From an uncultured Eubacteriales bacterium (GTDB lineage Bacteria; Bacillota; Clostridia; Peptostreptococcales; Anaerovoracaceae): a DNA stretch of 19,244 nt. Location of the stretch: contig UQOC01000042.1 of NCBI GenBank assembly GCA_900542565.1, forward strand, positions 1 to 19,244, in the 5' to 3' direction. Below the pieces are notes generated by a model, which was not told the DNA's origin, searched no databases, and was given only the letters and a program-made list of their open reading frames with translations. Made by a program: the position numbers and the translations under genes. Positions within the stretch are counted from its first letter, which is position 1. The number at the start of each line of letters is the position of its first letter. This document shows positions 1-7,649 of this stretch, piece after piece.

Positions 1-261
1 GAGGTCGAAGTACCCGCCGTAGGTTTCCAACACCTCGCCGTTCGGACCGAGCTGCACCATGAAAAAGGGAATGTTGACGTCGAGGGCTTCGCCCGGTGCG
101 GGCCGGGGAGGATTCATCGCAACGCTGCGGAGTGTGTTTATGCTGCTGTTTTCCAAATTCGCGCTTGTGAAATAGTATATGAGCCCGAGTATCACGCCAA
201 GCAGCACGGTCACGATGGACATGTTTATTATAACGAACTTGAATCTCAGCCGCTTAATCAT
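1..261 (-). CDS. Sensor histidine kinase, N-terminal fragment (probable PhoR-type partner of the adjacent regulator)
   Basis: Only the first 87 codons are in the window; the gene runs off the left edge. The protein starts MIKRLRFKF, followed by one strongly hydrophobic segment at about residues 9-31 (VIINMSIVTVLLGVILGLIYYF), then a soluble stretch that would lie outside the membrane. This is the usual entry of a membrane sensor kinase, but no HAMP, H-box or ATPase domain is visible here. The ATG overlaps the stop of the upstream response regulator as ATGA (258-261), so translation is probably coupled. The kinase assignment rests on this position: regulator/kinase pairs commonly follow phoU in clostridial pst operons. 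The role would be sensing phosphate through PstSCAB-PhoU and phosphorylating the regulator. Local GC, except in the membrane segment, is higher than in the pst genes. Confidence 0.72.
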   Translation of the reverse strand, partial: MIKRLRFKFVIINMSIVTVLLGVILGLIYYFTSANLENSSINTLRSVAMNPPRPAPGEALDVNIPFFMVQLGPNGEVLETYGGYFDL

Positions 262-932
262 GTCTCCGCCTCCAGGTAATAACCCAACGAGCGGACTGAG
301 CGTATATGTACGCCGGAGCTTATACCTGTAAGCTTCTTGCGCAGGAAGCCGACGTAGACCTCGACGTGGTTTTCGACCGCGTCGCTGTCCCAGCCCCAGA
401 CTTTCACCAGCAGCGTCTGCTTGGAGACTATCCTGTCGCCGGCGGAGAACAGGCAGCGCGCCAGCTCGAACTCCTTGGCCGAGAGATGTACGCTGCGCCC
501 CTGGCAGACCAGCTCCGCAGTGGCAAGGTCGAGCGAGGTGCCTCCGAAGCTCAGCTCGTCCACCTGCGCGCCCTGCCGGCGCAGTATGGCGTTTACGCAG
601 GCCATGAGCTCGCGCGTCTCGAAGGGCTTTGTGAGGTAGTCGTCAGCCCCAAGATCGAGGCCGATGACCTTGTCATATTCGGTACCTTTGGCTGTTGCCA
701 TAATAATAGGGATCTGAGCTGTACGGACCTGTGAACGGAGTTTTTTAAGTATTGTTATGCCGTCTTCGCCCGGCAGCATTATGTCAAGCATTATAAGCTG
801 TGGTATCCTGGTCTTGAGAGCGTCAAAGAGGGCCTCGCCGTCAGCAAACCCTTCTGCCTCAAAACCGGCCGAGCTGAGAGTATATATCATAAGGTCGCGT
901 ATGCTGCTGTCGTCTTCAACGCAAAATATCAT
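258..932 (-). CDS. phoP: OmpR/PhoB-family response regulator of the pst operon
   Basis: A 224-residue two-domain response regulator. Residues 1-115 are a receiver domain: acidic pair D7/D8, phospho-acceptor D50 in LIMLDIMLPGEDG, switch residue T80 and K102 in LTKPF. Residues 125-224 are a winged-helix DNA-binding domain ending in the typical VRSLGYYLE strand. Start ATG is preceded by AGGAGG at good spacing. The gene begins one base after the phoU stop (TAA-A-ATG) and overlaps the kinase start by ATGA, so it is part of the operon. By family it should bind Pho-box direct repeats and activate pst expression when phosphate is low. The symbol is given by context; PhoB is the equivalent name in Proteobacteria. 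The DNA-binding half is about 63-68% GC in sampled lines, against 45-52% in the receiver half, which is odd for a single gene. Confidence 0.9.
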   Translation of the reverse strand: MIFCVEDDSSIRDLMIYTLSSAGFEAEGFADGEALFDALKTRIPQLIMLDIMLPGEDGITILKKLRSQVRTAQIPIIMATAKGTEYDKVIGLDLGADDYLTKPFETRELMACVNAILRRQGAQVDELSFGGTSLDLATAELVCQGRSVHLSAKEFELARCLFSAGDRIVSKQTLLVKVWGWDSDAVENHVEVYVGFLRKKLTGISSGVHIRSVRSLGYYLEAET

Positions 933-933
933 T

Positions 934-1584
934 TTACGCCTCCTTTTCTCTGTTACCTGTTATTGAGAACAGGACCCAATTAGCGATATTTACCGCATGG
1001 TCTCCGATCCTTTCAAAATATTTGGTTATCATGAGCAGATCCAGAGCGTACTCGCCGTCGCTTTCCGGCTGGCTGAACAGATTTATGAGCATGAATTTGA
1101 TCTTGTCAAAATATCCGTCAACCACATCGTCATATTCTATTACAGACCTGGCGATGGCGATGTCTTTTTTTACAAAGGCGTCTATGCTGTCTGTTACCAT
1201 CTTGATGGCGGCATCGGCCATATCGCCTATGTTGAGTGTATCGTCAAGAGCTGATATGTGGGCGGTGGAAATGATCTCGGCTATATCTGCCGACTGGTCT
1301 CCGATCCTCTCCATATCGGTTATCATCTTAAGGGCAGAGGAGATGGTCCTCAGGTCTCTGGCAACAGGCTGCTGCTGGAGCAAAAGTTTGAGACAGAGAG
1401 ATTCGATATCCCTTTCCTTTTGATTGATCTGTGCTTCTATATCAGGAACATCTTCTGCAAGGGCAAAATCTCCTGTGGTGAGAGCCTTTGCAGATGTGGC
1501 TATGGCCTTTTCGCAAAGTGAACCCATGGTGATCAGCTCTTCATTGAGACGCGCCAGCTGTTCATCAAACTTAAATCTCATCAT
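934..1584 (-). CDS. phoU: Phosphate transport system regulator PhoU
   Basis: A 216-residue all-helical PhoU protein made of two homologous halves, each with the metal-binding ERIGD motif (residues 92-96 and 191-195). PhoU is cytoplasmic, binds the PstB transporter ATPase and the sensor kinase, and keeps the Pho response off when phosphate is plentiful. The longest reading begins at a TTG at 1593 inside pstB. I prefer the ATG at 1584, ten bases after GGAGG, which gives MMRFKFDEQL and leaves one base between the pstB stop and the start; the next ATG (1581) would match the usual family start MRFKFDEQL even better. The order pstB-phoU-regulator is standard in Firmicutes. Confidence 0.93.
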   Translation of the reverse strand: MMRFKFDEQLARLNEELITMGSLCEKAIATSAKALTTGDFALAEDVPDIEAQINQKERDIESLCLKLLLQQQPVARDLRTISSALKMITDMERIGDQSADIAEIISTAHISALDDTLNIGDMADAAIKMVTDSIDAFVKKDIAIARSVIEYDDVVDGYFDKIKFMLINLFSQPESDGEYALDLLMITKYFERIGDHAVNIANWVLFSITGNREKEA

Positions 1585-1585
1585 A

Positions 1586-2338
1586 TCATCCAAACCTCCC
1601 TGTGATATAATCTTCTGTCCGCTTATCCTTTGGCATGGAGAACATCTCTTCCGTAGGGGCGAACTCTACCATCTCACCCAGCAGGAAAAATGCGGTCTTG
1701 TCGGAAATACGCACGGCCTGCTGCATATTGTGAGTGACTATGACTATAGTATATTGCTTTTTCAGCTCGATAGCAAGGTCTTCTATCTTTGCCGTTGAGA
1801 TCGGGTCAAGGGCGCTGGTAGGTTCGTCCATCAGGAGAACTTCCGGCTGAACTGCCAGCGCTCTGGCTATGCAAAGCCTCTGCTGCTGACCGCCGGACAT
1901 ACCGAGAGCTGATTTCTTCAGTCTGTCTTTGGCCTCATCCCATATGGCTGCGTCTCTGAGAGAACGCTCCACTATGTCATCCAGCTTGGCTTTGGATTTG
2001 ATACCGTGGGTCCTTGGACCGTATGCGATATTGTCATATACGCTCATCGGGAATGGGTTTGGCTTCTGAAATACCATTCCCACCCGTTTGCGGAGCATGT
2101 TGATGTCCATATTGCGGCCGTATATATCTTCGCCGTCCAGCTTTATGCTGCCGGTGATCTTGCAGCCTTCCACAAGGTCGTTCATCCTGTTGAGACTCTT
2201 TATCAGAGTGGACTTTCCGCAGCCGGAAGGGCCGATGAAAGCCGTGATCTCGTTGGCCTGCATCTTGAGGTTTATATTTTTCAACGCTTGAAAGTTATCA
2301 TAATAGAGGTCGAGGTTTTCTACAGTGAGTTTATCCAT
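1586..2338 (-). CDS. pstB: Phosphate ABC transporter ATP-binding protein PstB
   Basis: A 250-residue ABC ATPase that powers phosphate import by PstCA. Seen in the protein: Walker [10 protein letters not shown] at 36-44, Q-loop Q91 in VFQKPNPFP, signature [10 protein letters not shown] at about 145-154, Walker B LLMDEP with D171/E172, D-loop SALDP, and switch histidine H203 in VTHNM. The Q-loop sequence KPNPFPMS and the LNRMNDL segment are typical of PstB rather than other ABC ATPases. Length matches the family. The ATG overlaps the last codons of pstA by eight bases and has GGAGG upstream within pstA, indicating translational coupling. Confidence 0.97.
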   Translation of the reverse strand: MDKLTVENLDLYYDNFQALKNINLKMQANEITAFIGPSGCGKSTLIKSLNRMNDLVEGCKITGSIKLDGEDIYGRNMDINMLRKRVGMVFQKPNPFPMSVYDNIAYGPRTHGIKSKAKLDDIVERSLRDAAIWDEAKDRLKKSALGMSGGQQQRLCIARALAVQPEVLLMDEPTSALDPISTAKIEDLAIELKKQYTIVIVTHNMQQAVRISDKTAFFLLGEMVEFAPTEEMFSMPKDKRTEDYITGRFG

Positions 2339-3209
2339 TGTTATTTTCTCCTCCTATCTTTTTCGCCACGAGACTTGACAGCCCGTTGATGATTATAACT
2401 ACTACAAGAAGAATTACCGCTGTAGCATATGCCTGATCTATATACAGGCCTTCTCCTGATATCACATACATGTGTACGGACAATGTCCTTGTGGAATCCA
2501 GCACGCTGGTCGCAACCTTAGCAACGGTTCCGGCAGTGTATATGAGAGCGGCTGACTCTCCGACTATACGGCCTATGCCAAGGATGATACCGGAGAGTAT
2601 TCCAGGCACAGCGCTTGGCAGTACGATGCGGAAAACTGTCCTCAGCTTGCCTGCGCCAAGACCGAAGCTTCCTTCTCTGTAGCTGTCCGGTACTGCGATA
2701 AGAGCTTCTTCGGTGGATCTCATTATAAGCGGCAGGATCATTATGCTCAGAGTCAGCGCTCCGGAAAGCAGTGAAAGATCCAGATGGAGAGATCTGACGA
2801 AGAACAGAGAACCGAACAGGCCATAGACTATAGAAGGTATTCCCGAAAGAGTCTCTGTGGTTATACGGACGATCCCTACCAGTTTGTTGCCTCTCTTGGC
2901 GTATTCATTGAGATATACTGCTGAAAAGATGCCGATAGGCACTGCAAACAGCAGGGAAAGAGCCGTCATATAAAGGGTGTTGATAAGGGCGGGCATCAGG
3001 GAAACATTGTCGCTGTTATATTCCCATGCAAACAGTTCAGGGGTCAGATTTGGTATGCCCATTATCAATATATATACGATCACAAATGCCAGGGCTGCCA
3101 GGGTGATAAATGCGGCCAGGCATACAAGCAGGAACATTATCAGAGACTTGGGATCGTGTTTGTAAGCGTTCCATTTATCTTTAAAAGTTGTTACATTGAT
3201 CGGTTTCAT
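2331..3209 (-). CDS. pstA: Phosphate ABC transporter permease PstA
   Basis: A 292-residue inner-membrane permease forming the phosphate channel with PstC. After a charged N-terminus there is a first membrane helix at about 24-50, then five more hydrophobic segments. The cytoplasmic EAA loop that docks on PstB is seen as [20 protein letters not shown], followed by [16 protein letters not shown], a Pst-type permease signature. The ATG lies three bases after the pstC stop, with GGAGGAG overlapping the pstC end. The C-terminus overlaps pstB. Distinguished from PstC by its position and by the KPINVT-type soluble N-terminus. Confidence 0.95.
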   Translation of the reverse strand: MKPINVTTFKDKWNAYKHDPKSLIMFLLVCLAAFITLAALAFVIVYILIMGIPNLTPELFAWEYNSDNVSLMPALINTLYMTALSLLFAVPIGIFSAVYLNEYAKRGNKLVGIVRITTETLSGIPSIVYGLFGSLFFVRSLHLDLSLLSGALTLSIMILPLIMRSTEEALIAVPDSYREGSFGLGAGKLRTVFRIVLPSAVPGILSGIILGIGRIVGESAALIYTAGTVAKVATSVLDSTRTLSVHMYVISGEGLYIDQAYATAVILLVVVIIINGLSSLVAKKIGGENNNG

Positions 3210-3212
3210 ATG

Positions 3213-4058
3213 CTAACTCCTCCTCTTCAACAGTGAGAAAGCAAGATTTATTATAAGTATGAACACGAACAGTACGACCGCGGTGGCGATCAGCGCCTCC
3301 CGGTGCAGGCCCGTGGAATATCCCATTTCCATAACTATGTTGGTGGTCAGAGTCCTGACTCCGTCTGTTATTTTTTCCGGAATGACTGTCTGATTTCCGG
3401 CTACCATGATAACGGCCATGGTCTCGCCTATCGCACGGCCGACGCCAAGGATAATGCTGGCGAAGATACCGCTTTTAGCTGCCGGAACGACGGTAAAAAA
3501 CACACTTCTTTCATGTGAGGCCCCAAGTGCCAGGCCGCCTTCGTAATAGCTCTGAGGAACGGCCCGAAGAGAAGATTCGGACATGCTTATTATGGTAGGC
3601 AGGATCATCAGCCCCAGCAGTATTGAAGCTGTCAGGACGCTCAGCCCGCGGCCGCCGAAGGTATCCCTTATGTAAGGTACCAGGACCACCAGACCGAAGA
3701 AACCGTATACTACTGAAGGTATCCCTGCCATAAGGTTCACGGCAGGCTTCATTATCTTGTAAAGCCACTTGGGACAGAATCTTGCCATGAATATGGCTGT
3801 AAGCACTCCTATCGGTACTCCTATGACAAGGGCTCCGGCTGTTACATATATGGAGCCTACGATCATAGGAAGTATTCCGTACAGATCGTTAGCCGGCCGC
3901 CATGTAGTGCCAAAGAGGAAGTTAAATACGCCTATTTCCCTGATGGCGGGAACGCCGCTGGCAAAGAGAAATACGCATATGAGGATAACTGCCGCTATGG
4001 AAACGGTGGCAGCCAGCAGGAATACAAATTTCATTATCGTTTCTTTAGCATTCTTCAT
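3213..4058 (-). CDS. pstC: Phosphate ABC transporter permease PstC
   Basis: A 281-residue six-helix permease, the partner of PstA. The first membrane segment is at about residues 10-35 (FVFLLAATVSIAAVILICVF). The EAA loop reads ALGASHERSVFFTVVPAAKS and is followed by GVGRAIGETMAVIMVAGN, a strong PstC signature. A longer reading starts at GTG 4067, but GAGGAG touches that GTG directly, whereas it sits eight bases from ATG 4058, so I chose the ATG (MKNAKETIMKF). The gene lies 72 bases after pstS; the gap contains a strong hairpin. Confidence 0.95.
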   Translation of the reverse strand: MKNAKETIMKFVFLLAATVSIAAVILICVFLFASGVPAIREIGVFNFLFGTTWRPANDLYGILPMIVGSIYVTAGALVIGVPIGVLTAIFMARFCPKWLYKIMKPAVNLMAGIPSVVYGFFGLVVLVPYIRDTFGGRGLSVLTASILLGLMILPTIISMSESSLRAVPQSYYEGGLALGASHERSVFFTVVPAAKSGIFASIILGVGRAIGETMAVIMVAGNQTVIPEKITDGVRTLTTNIVMEMGYSTGLHREALIATAVVLFVFILIINLAFSLLKRRS

Positions 4059-4078
4059 TAGAAACACTCCTCATATAA

Positions 4079-4108
4079 CAAAGGTTACGGCGATGGCCGT
4101 AACCTTTG
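4079..4108 (-). promoter_or_regulatory. Intercistronic stem-loop between pstS and pstC
   Basis: CAAAGGTTACGG pairs perfectly with CCGTAACCTTTG around C-GATG-G, giving 13 base pairs with a four-base loop. It follows the pstS stop by 22 bases and precedes the pstC ribosome site. No U-run follows on the minus strand, so it is not a standard intrinsic terminator. It more likely protects the 3' end of a pstS-only message or partly attenuates readthrough, giving more binding protein than permease (inference). Confidence 0.75.
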
Positions 4109-4130
4109 AATCTACATTTATCACTCAGGA

Positions 4131-5036
4131 TTATTCGCTGATTACATCGCTCCATACTGTAAGAGCTCCGGTGAAGATGTCTCTTACCTGTTCAGTAGTC
4201 AGACCGGTAACAGGGCTGTCGTTGTTAACGATCACTGCGATACCGTCCATAGCTATTGTAGTGGATGTCAGACCCTGTGAAAGTTCTTCGTCTTTAACTG
4301 CTCTTGAAGCCATACCTATGTCGCAGGTTCCTTCGATGGCGTCAGTCATGCCTGTTGAAGAATCGCTCTGTTGTACAGTTACTGTAACGCCTTCGTTGAG
4401 GGCCATGTAGCTTTCAGCAAGTTTTTCCATGACCGGAGTTACTGAGCTGGATCCGTGAAGGACAACTTCGCCGGTAAGTCCGCTGGCAGTGTAAGCTTCT
4501 GCATCAGATACAGGGATGTATCCTTCTTCTTCGATAACAGCCTGGCCGTCAGCGCTCATGATGTAGTTTACAAAGTCCTGAGCAACTTCACTCAGTGAGC
4601 CTTCCTTGTAAGCGATGTTGAACGGACGGGATACTGGGTAAGTTCCGTTTTCAACATTTTCGGCAGTAGCGTCAACTCCGTCGATCTGGATGGCCTTAAC
4701 TGTGTCGTTCAGAGAACCAAGGGATATGTATCCGATGGAGTAAAGGTCTCCGGCAACAGTTGTCATCATTACTGAAGTTGAGTTAGTGGTGGCTGCGCTT
4801 GTGGTGGTCATGTCTACAGTCTCGCCGTTTTCATCTTCCTGCTCGATACCAAACAGTTCGATAAATGCGCTTCTTGTTCCGGAACCATCTTCACGGGTCA
4901 GAACGCCGATCTCGCTGGAAGTATCAAAGTCTCCGCCTGCGGCATCTCCGCCGTCGCTGTTGGAGCATCCGGTGAACATAGCCAGGGACATGATAGCTAC
5001 AAGTCCGAGGGCGATAAATTTCTTTGTCTTTTTCAT
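4131..5036 (-). CDS. pstS: Phosphate-binding lipoprotein PstS with circularly permuted domain order
   Basis: A 301-residue lipoprotein: signal peptide 1-23 and lipobox FTGC with lipidated C24, then a Ser/Gly/Asp-rich linker. It captures phosphate outside the membrane and delivers it to PstCA. The two conserved PstS blocks are in reversed order. Residues 43-177 hold what is normally the second half (TREDGSGTRSAF at 47-58, IGYISLGSLND, YPVSRPFN, IMSADGQAVIEEEGYIPV). Residues 189-301 hold what is normally the first half (HGSSSVTPVMEKLAE from 194, QQSDSSTG, CDIGMASR, IAMDGIAVIV, LTTEQVRDIFTGALTVWSDV). A linker at about 178-188 joins the old C-terminus to the old N-terminus. Phosphate-binding elements (GSSSVTP, SDSSTG, R48, GSGTR) are all kept, so it is probably functional. 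ATG with AGGAG upstream. First gene of the operon. Confidence 0.93.
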   Translation of the reverse strand: MKKTKKFIALGLVAIMSLAMFTGCSNSDGGDAAGGDFDTSSEIGVLTREDGSGTRSAFIELFGIEQEDENGETVDMTTTSAATTNSTSVMMTTVAGDLYSIGYISLGSLNDTVKAIQIDGVDATAENVENGTYPVSRPFNIAYKEGSLSEVAQDFVNYIMSADGQAVIEEEGYIPVSDAEAYTASGLTGEVVLHGSSSVTPVMEKLAESYMALNEGVTVTVQQSDSSTGMTDAIEGTCDIGMASRAVKDEELSQGLTSTTIAMDGIAVIVNNDSPVTGLTTEQVRDIFTGALTVWSDVISE

Positions 5037-5133
5037 TTCTGCAACTCTCCTTATTAAATTATTTTTTCTTTTTTTCTAAATTTGATTACAGATAAATGAT
5101 ATCGCCGGCAGGTAAGATTTGTTATCACCCTTT

Positions 5134-5179
5134 TGTAAAATCTATGTAAAATCACAAAAGATTTTAAAAACCCTGTAAA
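5134..5179 (-). promoter_or_regulatory. Candidate Pho-box direct repeats upstream of pstS
   Basis: On the minus strand TTTACA occurs at 5150-5145 and 5139-5134, exactly 11 bases apart (one helical turn). TTTACA at 5179-5174 and TTTAAA at 5168-5163 form a second 11-base pair. PhoP/PhoB regulators bind 11-base-phased hexamer repeats of the TT(A/T)ACA type. Downstream lie weak -10-like hexamers (GATAAC near 5127, TATCAT near 5104), fitting an activator-dependent promoter. The exact start of transcription cannot be fixed from sequence. Confidence 0.55.
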
Positions 5180-5399
5180 CATTGAAAAAAGGCGATTCTT
5201 ATTAAAAACTTTACAAAAGGTGACTCAGGCGGCAGGCATTTAGGCCGGGAAAAAGTATGGATTGCAGACGGCGGGGAAAGGATATTTTCTGACTGGAAAT
5301 GTACTTTTTAGACATAAAGATCTTTTTTTCTTACATATTTATATATAAGATATCCGGCATATGCTGAGGCCATACGAGGCTGCAAGATTTTCTGCCGTA

Positions 5400-5441
5400 T
5401 GCTGATATATTTGTCCCGCATGCTGATATATTTGTCCCGCA
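5400..5441. repeat. 21-bp tandem duplication
   Basis: Two perfect head-to-tail copies (5400-5420 and 5421-5441), each containing GCTGATATATTTGTCCCGC, followed by the first bases of a third copy (TGCT). It lies about 60 bases upstream of the amidohydrolase start codon in the divergent promoter region. Confidence 0.95.
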
Positions 5442-5503
5442 TGCTATTGCGCCTTTTTTGATTATGATATATGCTTATAAAATAAAACATGTGAGGTGCG
5501 GGA

Positions 5504-6709
5504 ATGATATTACTTAAAAATTGCAGGCTGATCCCGGAACTGACCGAAGGTTATGACAAGCAGAAGGCTGATGTGGTCATAGATGAGGAAAAGATACTCA
5601 GCATAACTGAACCGGGAGAGATAAAGAACTTTAACGGCCGTATAATAGATGTTGCAGGGAATACTTTGCTGCCGGGTTTTTTTGATCTGCATGCACATCT
5701 GTATCTTTCGGGGCTGAATCTGCTGCTGATAGATAACAAAAGTACGGTTGAGACAGTCTTTGATACATACGCTTTCAGCAGGGAATACCTTCGCCAGGGA
5801 TATACCACCATCAGAGATGCCGGATGCCGTGACAATGTGACAAGGGGGCTTATGGCCGCACGCAGAAAAGGGATAATCAACACGCCTGACATTATTTCCT
5901 CCGGCCAGATCATAACTCCTACGGAAAACGGCAATGACGAGTACAAGACTCTGTACGCTGTTGCCGATGGTCCCGATGAATTCCGGAAAGCGGCCAGAAA
6001 GCAGTTTGAAGCAGGTAACGATATCATAAAGGTTATGATAACCGGTGCGTTCCTCAATGAAAGCGGAGATCCGGGGCAGACGATCGTAACGGAAGAAGAA
6101 CTCAGGGCACTGGTGCAGGTGGCTGAGATGAAGAACTCTTATGTCATGGGTCATGCTCACGGGGCAGACGGAATCAAGCTGGGGATCCGCTGCGGGCTGA
6201 GGACCATAGAGCATTGCTGCTTCATAGACGATGAGGCGATCCAAATGTTCAAGGACACAGACAGCTGTTTTATGGTACCGACGGGTGCAGTCAGCATGGC
6301 ATCCATTTATGACAGGGAATGTCTGCGTGAGGGGGCAGCCGAAAAGAGTACCATGTATGAGGAGATTGAAAGGACCTGTGTGAACAATGCATATAAAGCA
6401 GGTCTCAAAATGGGGTTCGGTTCTGATGTTGACTATTCCGGATTTGTCCGCGATCCGGGGCTGGAGTTTATAGCAAGGACTGACTGGTATGACTTCGCAT
6501 ACAAGGATATACTGCTGCAGGCTACCAGGTACAGCGCAGAGATCGCCGGAATGGATGACTGCAAGGGGACGGTCAAAGCGGGTAAGAATGCAGAACTGGT
6601 CGTAATTGAAGGAAACCCCGATGAAGATATTTATGTTATGAGGAACAGACCAAGATATGTATTTTTCCGCGGTGAAGTGATCGAAAACCCGCAGCCGGCA
6701 CAAACCTGA
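5504..6709 (+). CDS. Amidohydrolase, imidazolonepropionase/prolidase-like (COG1228 type)
   Basis: A 401-residue metal-dependent hydrolase of the amidohydrolase superfamily. A small beta domain (1-55 and about 355-395) flanks a TIM barrel. Metal and catalytic residues visible: H63 and H65 in FFDLHAHLY, K176 in IIKVMITG (the lysine usually carboxylated in binuclear members), H217/H219 in MGHAHG, H237 in TIEHC, and D308 in GFGSDVD. The sequence resembles the group annotated as imidazolonepropionase-like or Xaa-Pro dipeptidases that cut amide or lactam bonds; the substrate cannot be told from sequence. No signal peptide, so cytoplasmic. ATG with GAGGTG upstream. A YczE-type membrane protein gene follows after 52 bases, probably co-transcribed. 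Confidence 0.88.
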   Translation: MILLKNCRLIPELTEGYDKQKADVVIDEEKILSITEPGEIKNFNGRIIDVAGNTLLPGFFDLHAHLYLSGLNLLLIDNKSTVETVFDTYAFSREYLRQGYTTIRDAGCRDNVTRGLMAARRKGIINTPDIISSGQIITPTENGNDEYKTLYAVADGPDEFRKAARKQFEAGNDIIKVMITGAFLNESGDPGQTIVTEEELRALVQVAEMKNSYVMGHAHGADGIKLGIRCGLRTIEHCCFIDDEAIQMFKDTDSCFMVPTGAVSMASIYDRECLREGAAEKSTMYEEIERTCVNNAYKAGLKMGFGSDVDYSGFVRDPGLEFIARTDWYDFAYKDILLQATRYSAEIAGMDDCKGTVKAGKNAELVVIEGNPDEDIYVMRNRPRYVFFRGEVIENPQPAQT

Positions 6710-6761
6710 ATGCAGCATGGCATATGAATGCTAAGACACGGAAAAAACGGTGGAGGATGAA

Positions 6762-7460
6762 GTGGAATATAAAAAACAGGGCTCAAAGAAAAATACAGCC
6801 CCATTGCAGATCGCAGTGCGCAGCGGCACTGCGGCATTGGGGCTGGTCTTTTGCGGAATAGGAACATATATGACCATACAGGCAAATATCGGGGTCGCAC
6901 CCTGGGATTGTTTTTATCTGGGTATGGAAGAAACCTTCGGTTTCAAATACGGAAATGTGTCTGTTGCCACTTCTTTCGCTGTGATCGCCTTAGATATGCT
7001 GATGAAGGAAAAGATAGGGATAGGGACTCTGCTGGACGCCGTGCTGGTCGGAAAGGTTGTGGACCTTTGTACAGCCCTTGGGCTCGTTCCGGAACAGAAA
7101 AGCATGATCGCCGGTGTGGCGGTGATGATTGCCGGACTGACAGTGATAGGCTTCGGCCAGTACATATATATGAAGATGTCTCTGTGTTGCGGTCCGAGGG
7201 ACGCGCTTCTTGTGGGACTGAGCAGACGGATATCAAGGGTCCCCATCGGTATCGTCAGCGTGATGATAATGGCGGCAGTGCTGGCCCTGGGATGGTCTCT
7301 CGGCGGACCTGTGGGTATAGGCACTATAATAGGTACATTTTTTACAGGTCCTATAATGCAGGCTGTATTTCAGCTAATGAAATTTTGCCCTGAAGAAATA
7401 GAACATCAGGATATGATCATGACTGTCAGGTCCATTGCCGGCAGAACGGACAGCCGGTAG
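6762..7460 (+). CDS. YczE/YyaS/YitT family integral membrane protein
   Basis: A 232-residue membrane protein with about five hydrophobic segments. Family signatures: IQANIGVAPWDCFYLGM near residues 38-54, QYIYMKMSLCCGPRDALLVG in the middle, and GGPVGIGTIIGTFFTGPIMQ near the C-terminus. These G-x-x-P-W-D and G-P-R-D-A-L motifs are typical of YczE-like proteins, whose biochemical role is unknown; some are linked to transport or to export of peptide products. The longest frame begins at GTG 6750, but GGAGG (6752-6756) sits five bases before GTG 6762, so I chose 6762 (MEYKKQGSKKN). It probably forms a two-gene operon with the upstream amidohydrolase. Confidence 0.82.
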   Translation: MEYKKQGSKKNTAPLQIAVRSGTAALGLVFCGIGTYMTIQANIGVAPWDCFYLGMEETFGFKYGNVSVATSFAVIALDMLMKEKIGIGTLLDAVLVGKVVDLCTALGLVPEQKSMIAGVAVMIAGLTVIGFGQYIYMKMSLCCGPRDALLVGLSRRISRVPIGIVSVMIMAAVLALGWSLGGPVGIGTIIGTFFTGPIMQAVFQLMKFCPEEIEHQDMIMTVRSIAGRTDSR

Positions 7461-7484
7461 TCTTTGCCGGTGTCTGCCGGACCA

Positions 7485-7522
7485 GCAGATCATGATGCAG
7501 CTTGCAGATCATGATGCAGCTT
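7485..7522. repeat. 19-bp tandem duplication
   Basis: GCAGATCATGATGCAGCTT occurs twice head to tail (7485-7503, 7504-7522) and is followed by GC, the start of a third copy. It lies just after the stop of the yczE-like gene. Confidence 0.95.
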
Positions 7523-7649
7523 GCCCGGCTATTGTAAAAAACTTTTCTTTCCGGAAATAATCTCGTATTGAAGATCGGTATCCTTTTTTTGTTTCCACTT
7601 TGTTATGTGTATGCTTCTGAAAAACTATCTGGCGATGTATTGGAAAATG

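Larger units (their letters stand above)
5037..5503. other. Divergent intergenic region between pstS and the amidohydrolase gene
   Basis: 467 bases without a convincing gene. The pstS-proximal part (5040-5090) is very A/T-rich and forms the pstS leader. Next come TGTAAA/TTTACA repeats (5134-5179). The amidohydrolase side holds a 21-bp tandem duplication (5400-5441) and A/T-rich sequence before the start codon. A 60-codon minus-strand frame at 5308-5490 exists only because the duplication is a multiple of three and has no family features. Confidence 0.7.

Noticed and set aside
5308..5490. 60-codon minus-strand frame with a duplicated MRDKYIS segment
   Set aside because: The repeat is just the 21-bp DNA duplication read in frame; no family resemblance and no support from context.
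5510..6718. Long minus-strand open frame (402 codons) opposite the amidohydrolase
   Set aside because: The plus-strand protein has full amidohydrolase motifs and a ribosome site; the antisense frame is Cys/His/Ile-rich with no recognisable motif and is a codon-bias shadow.
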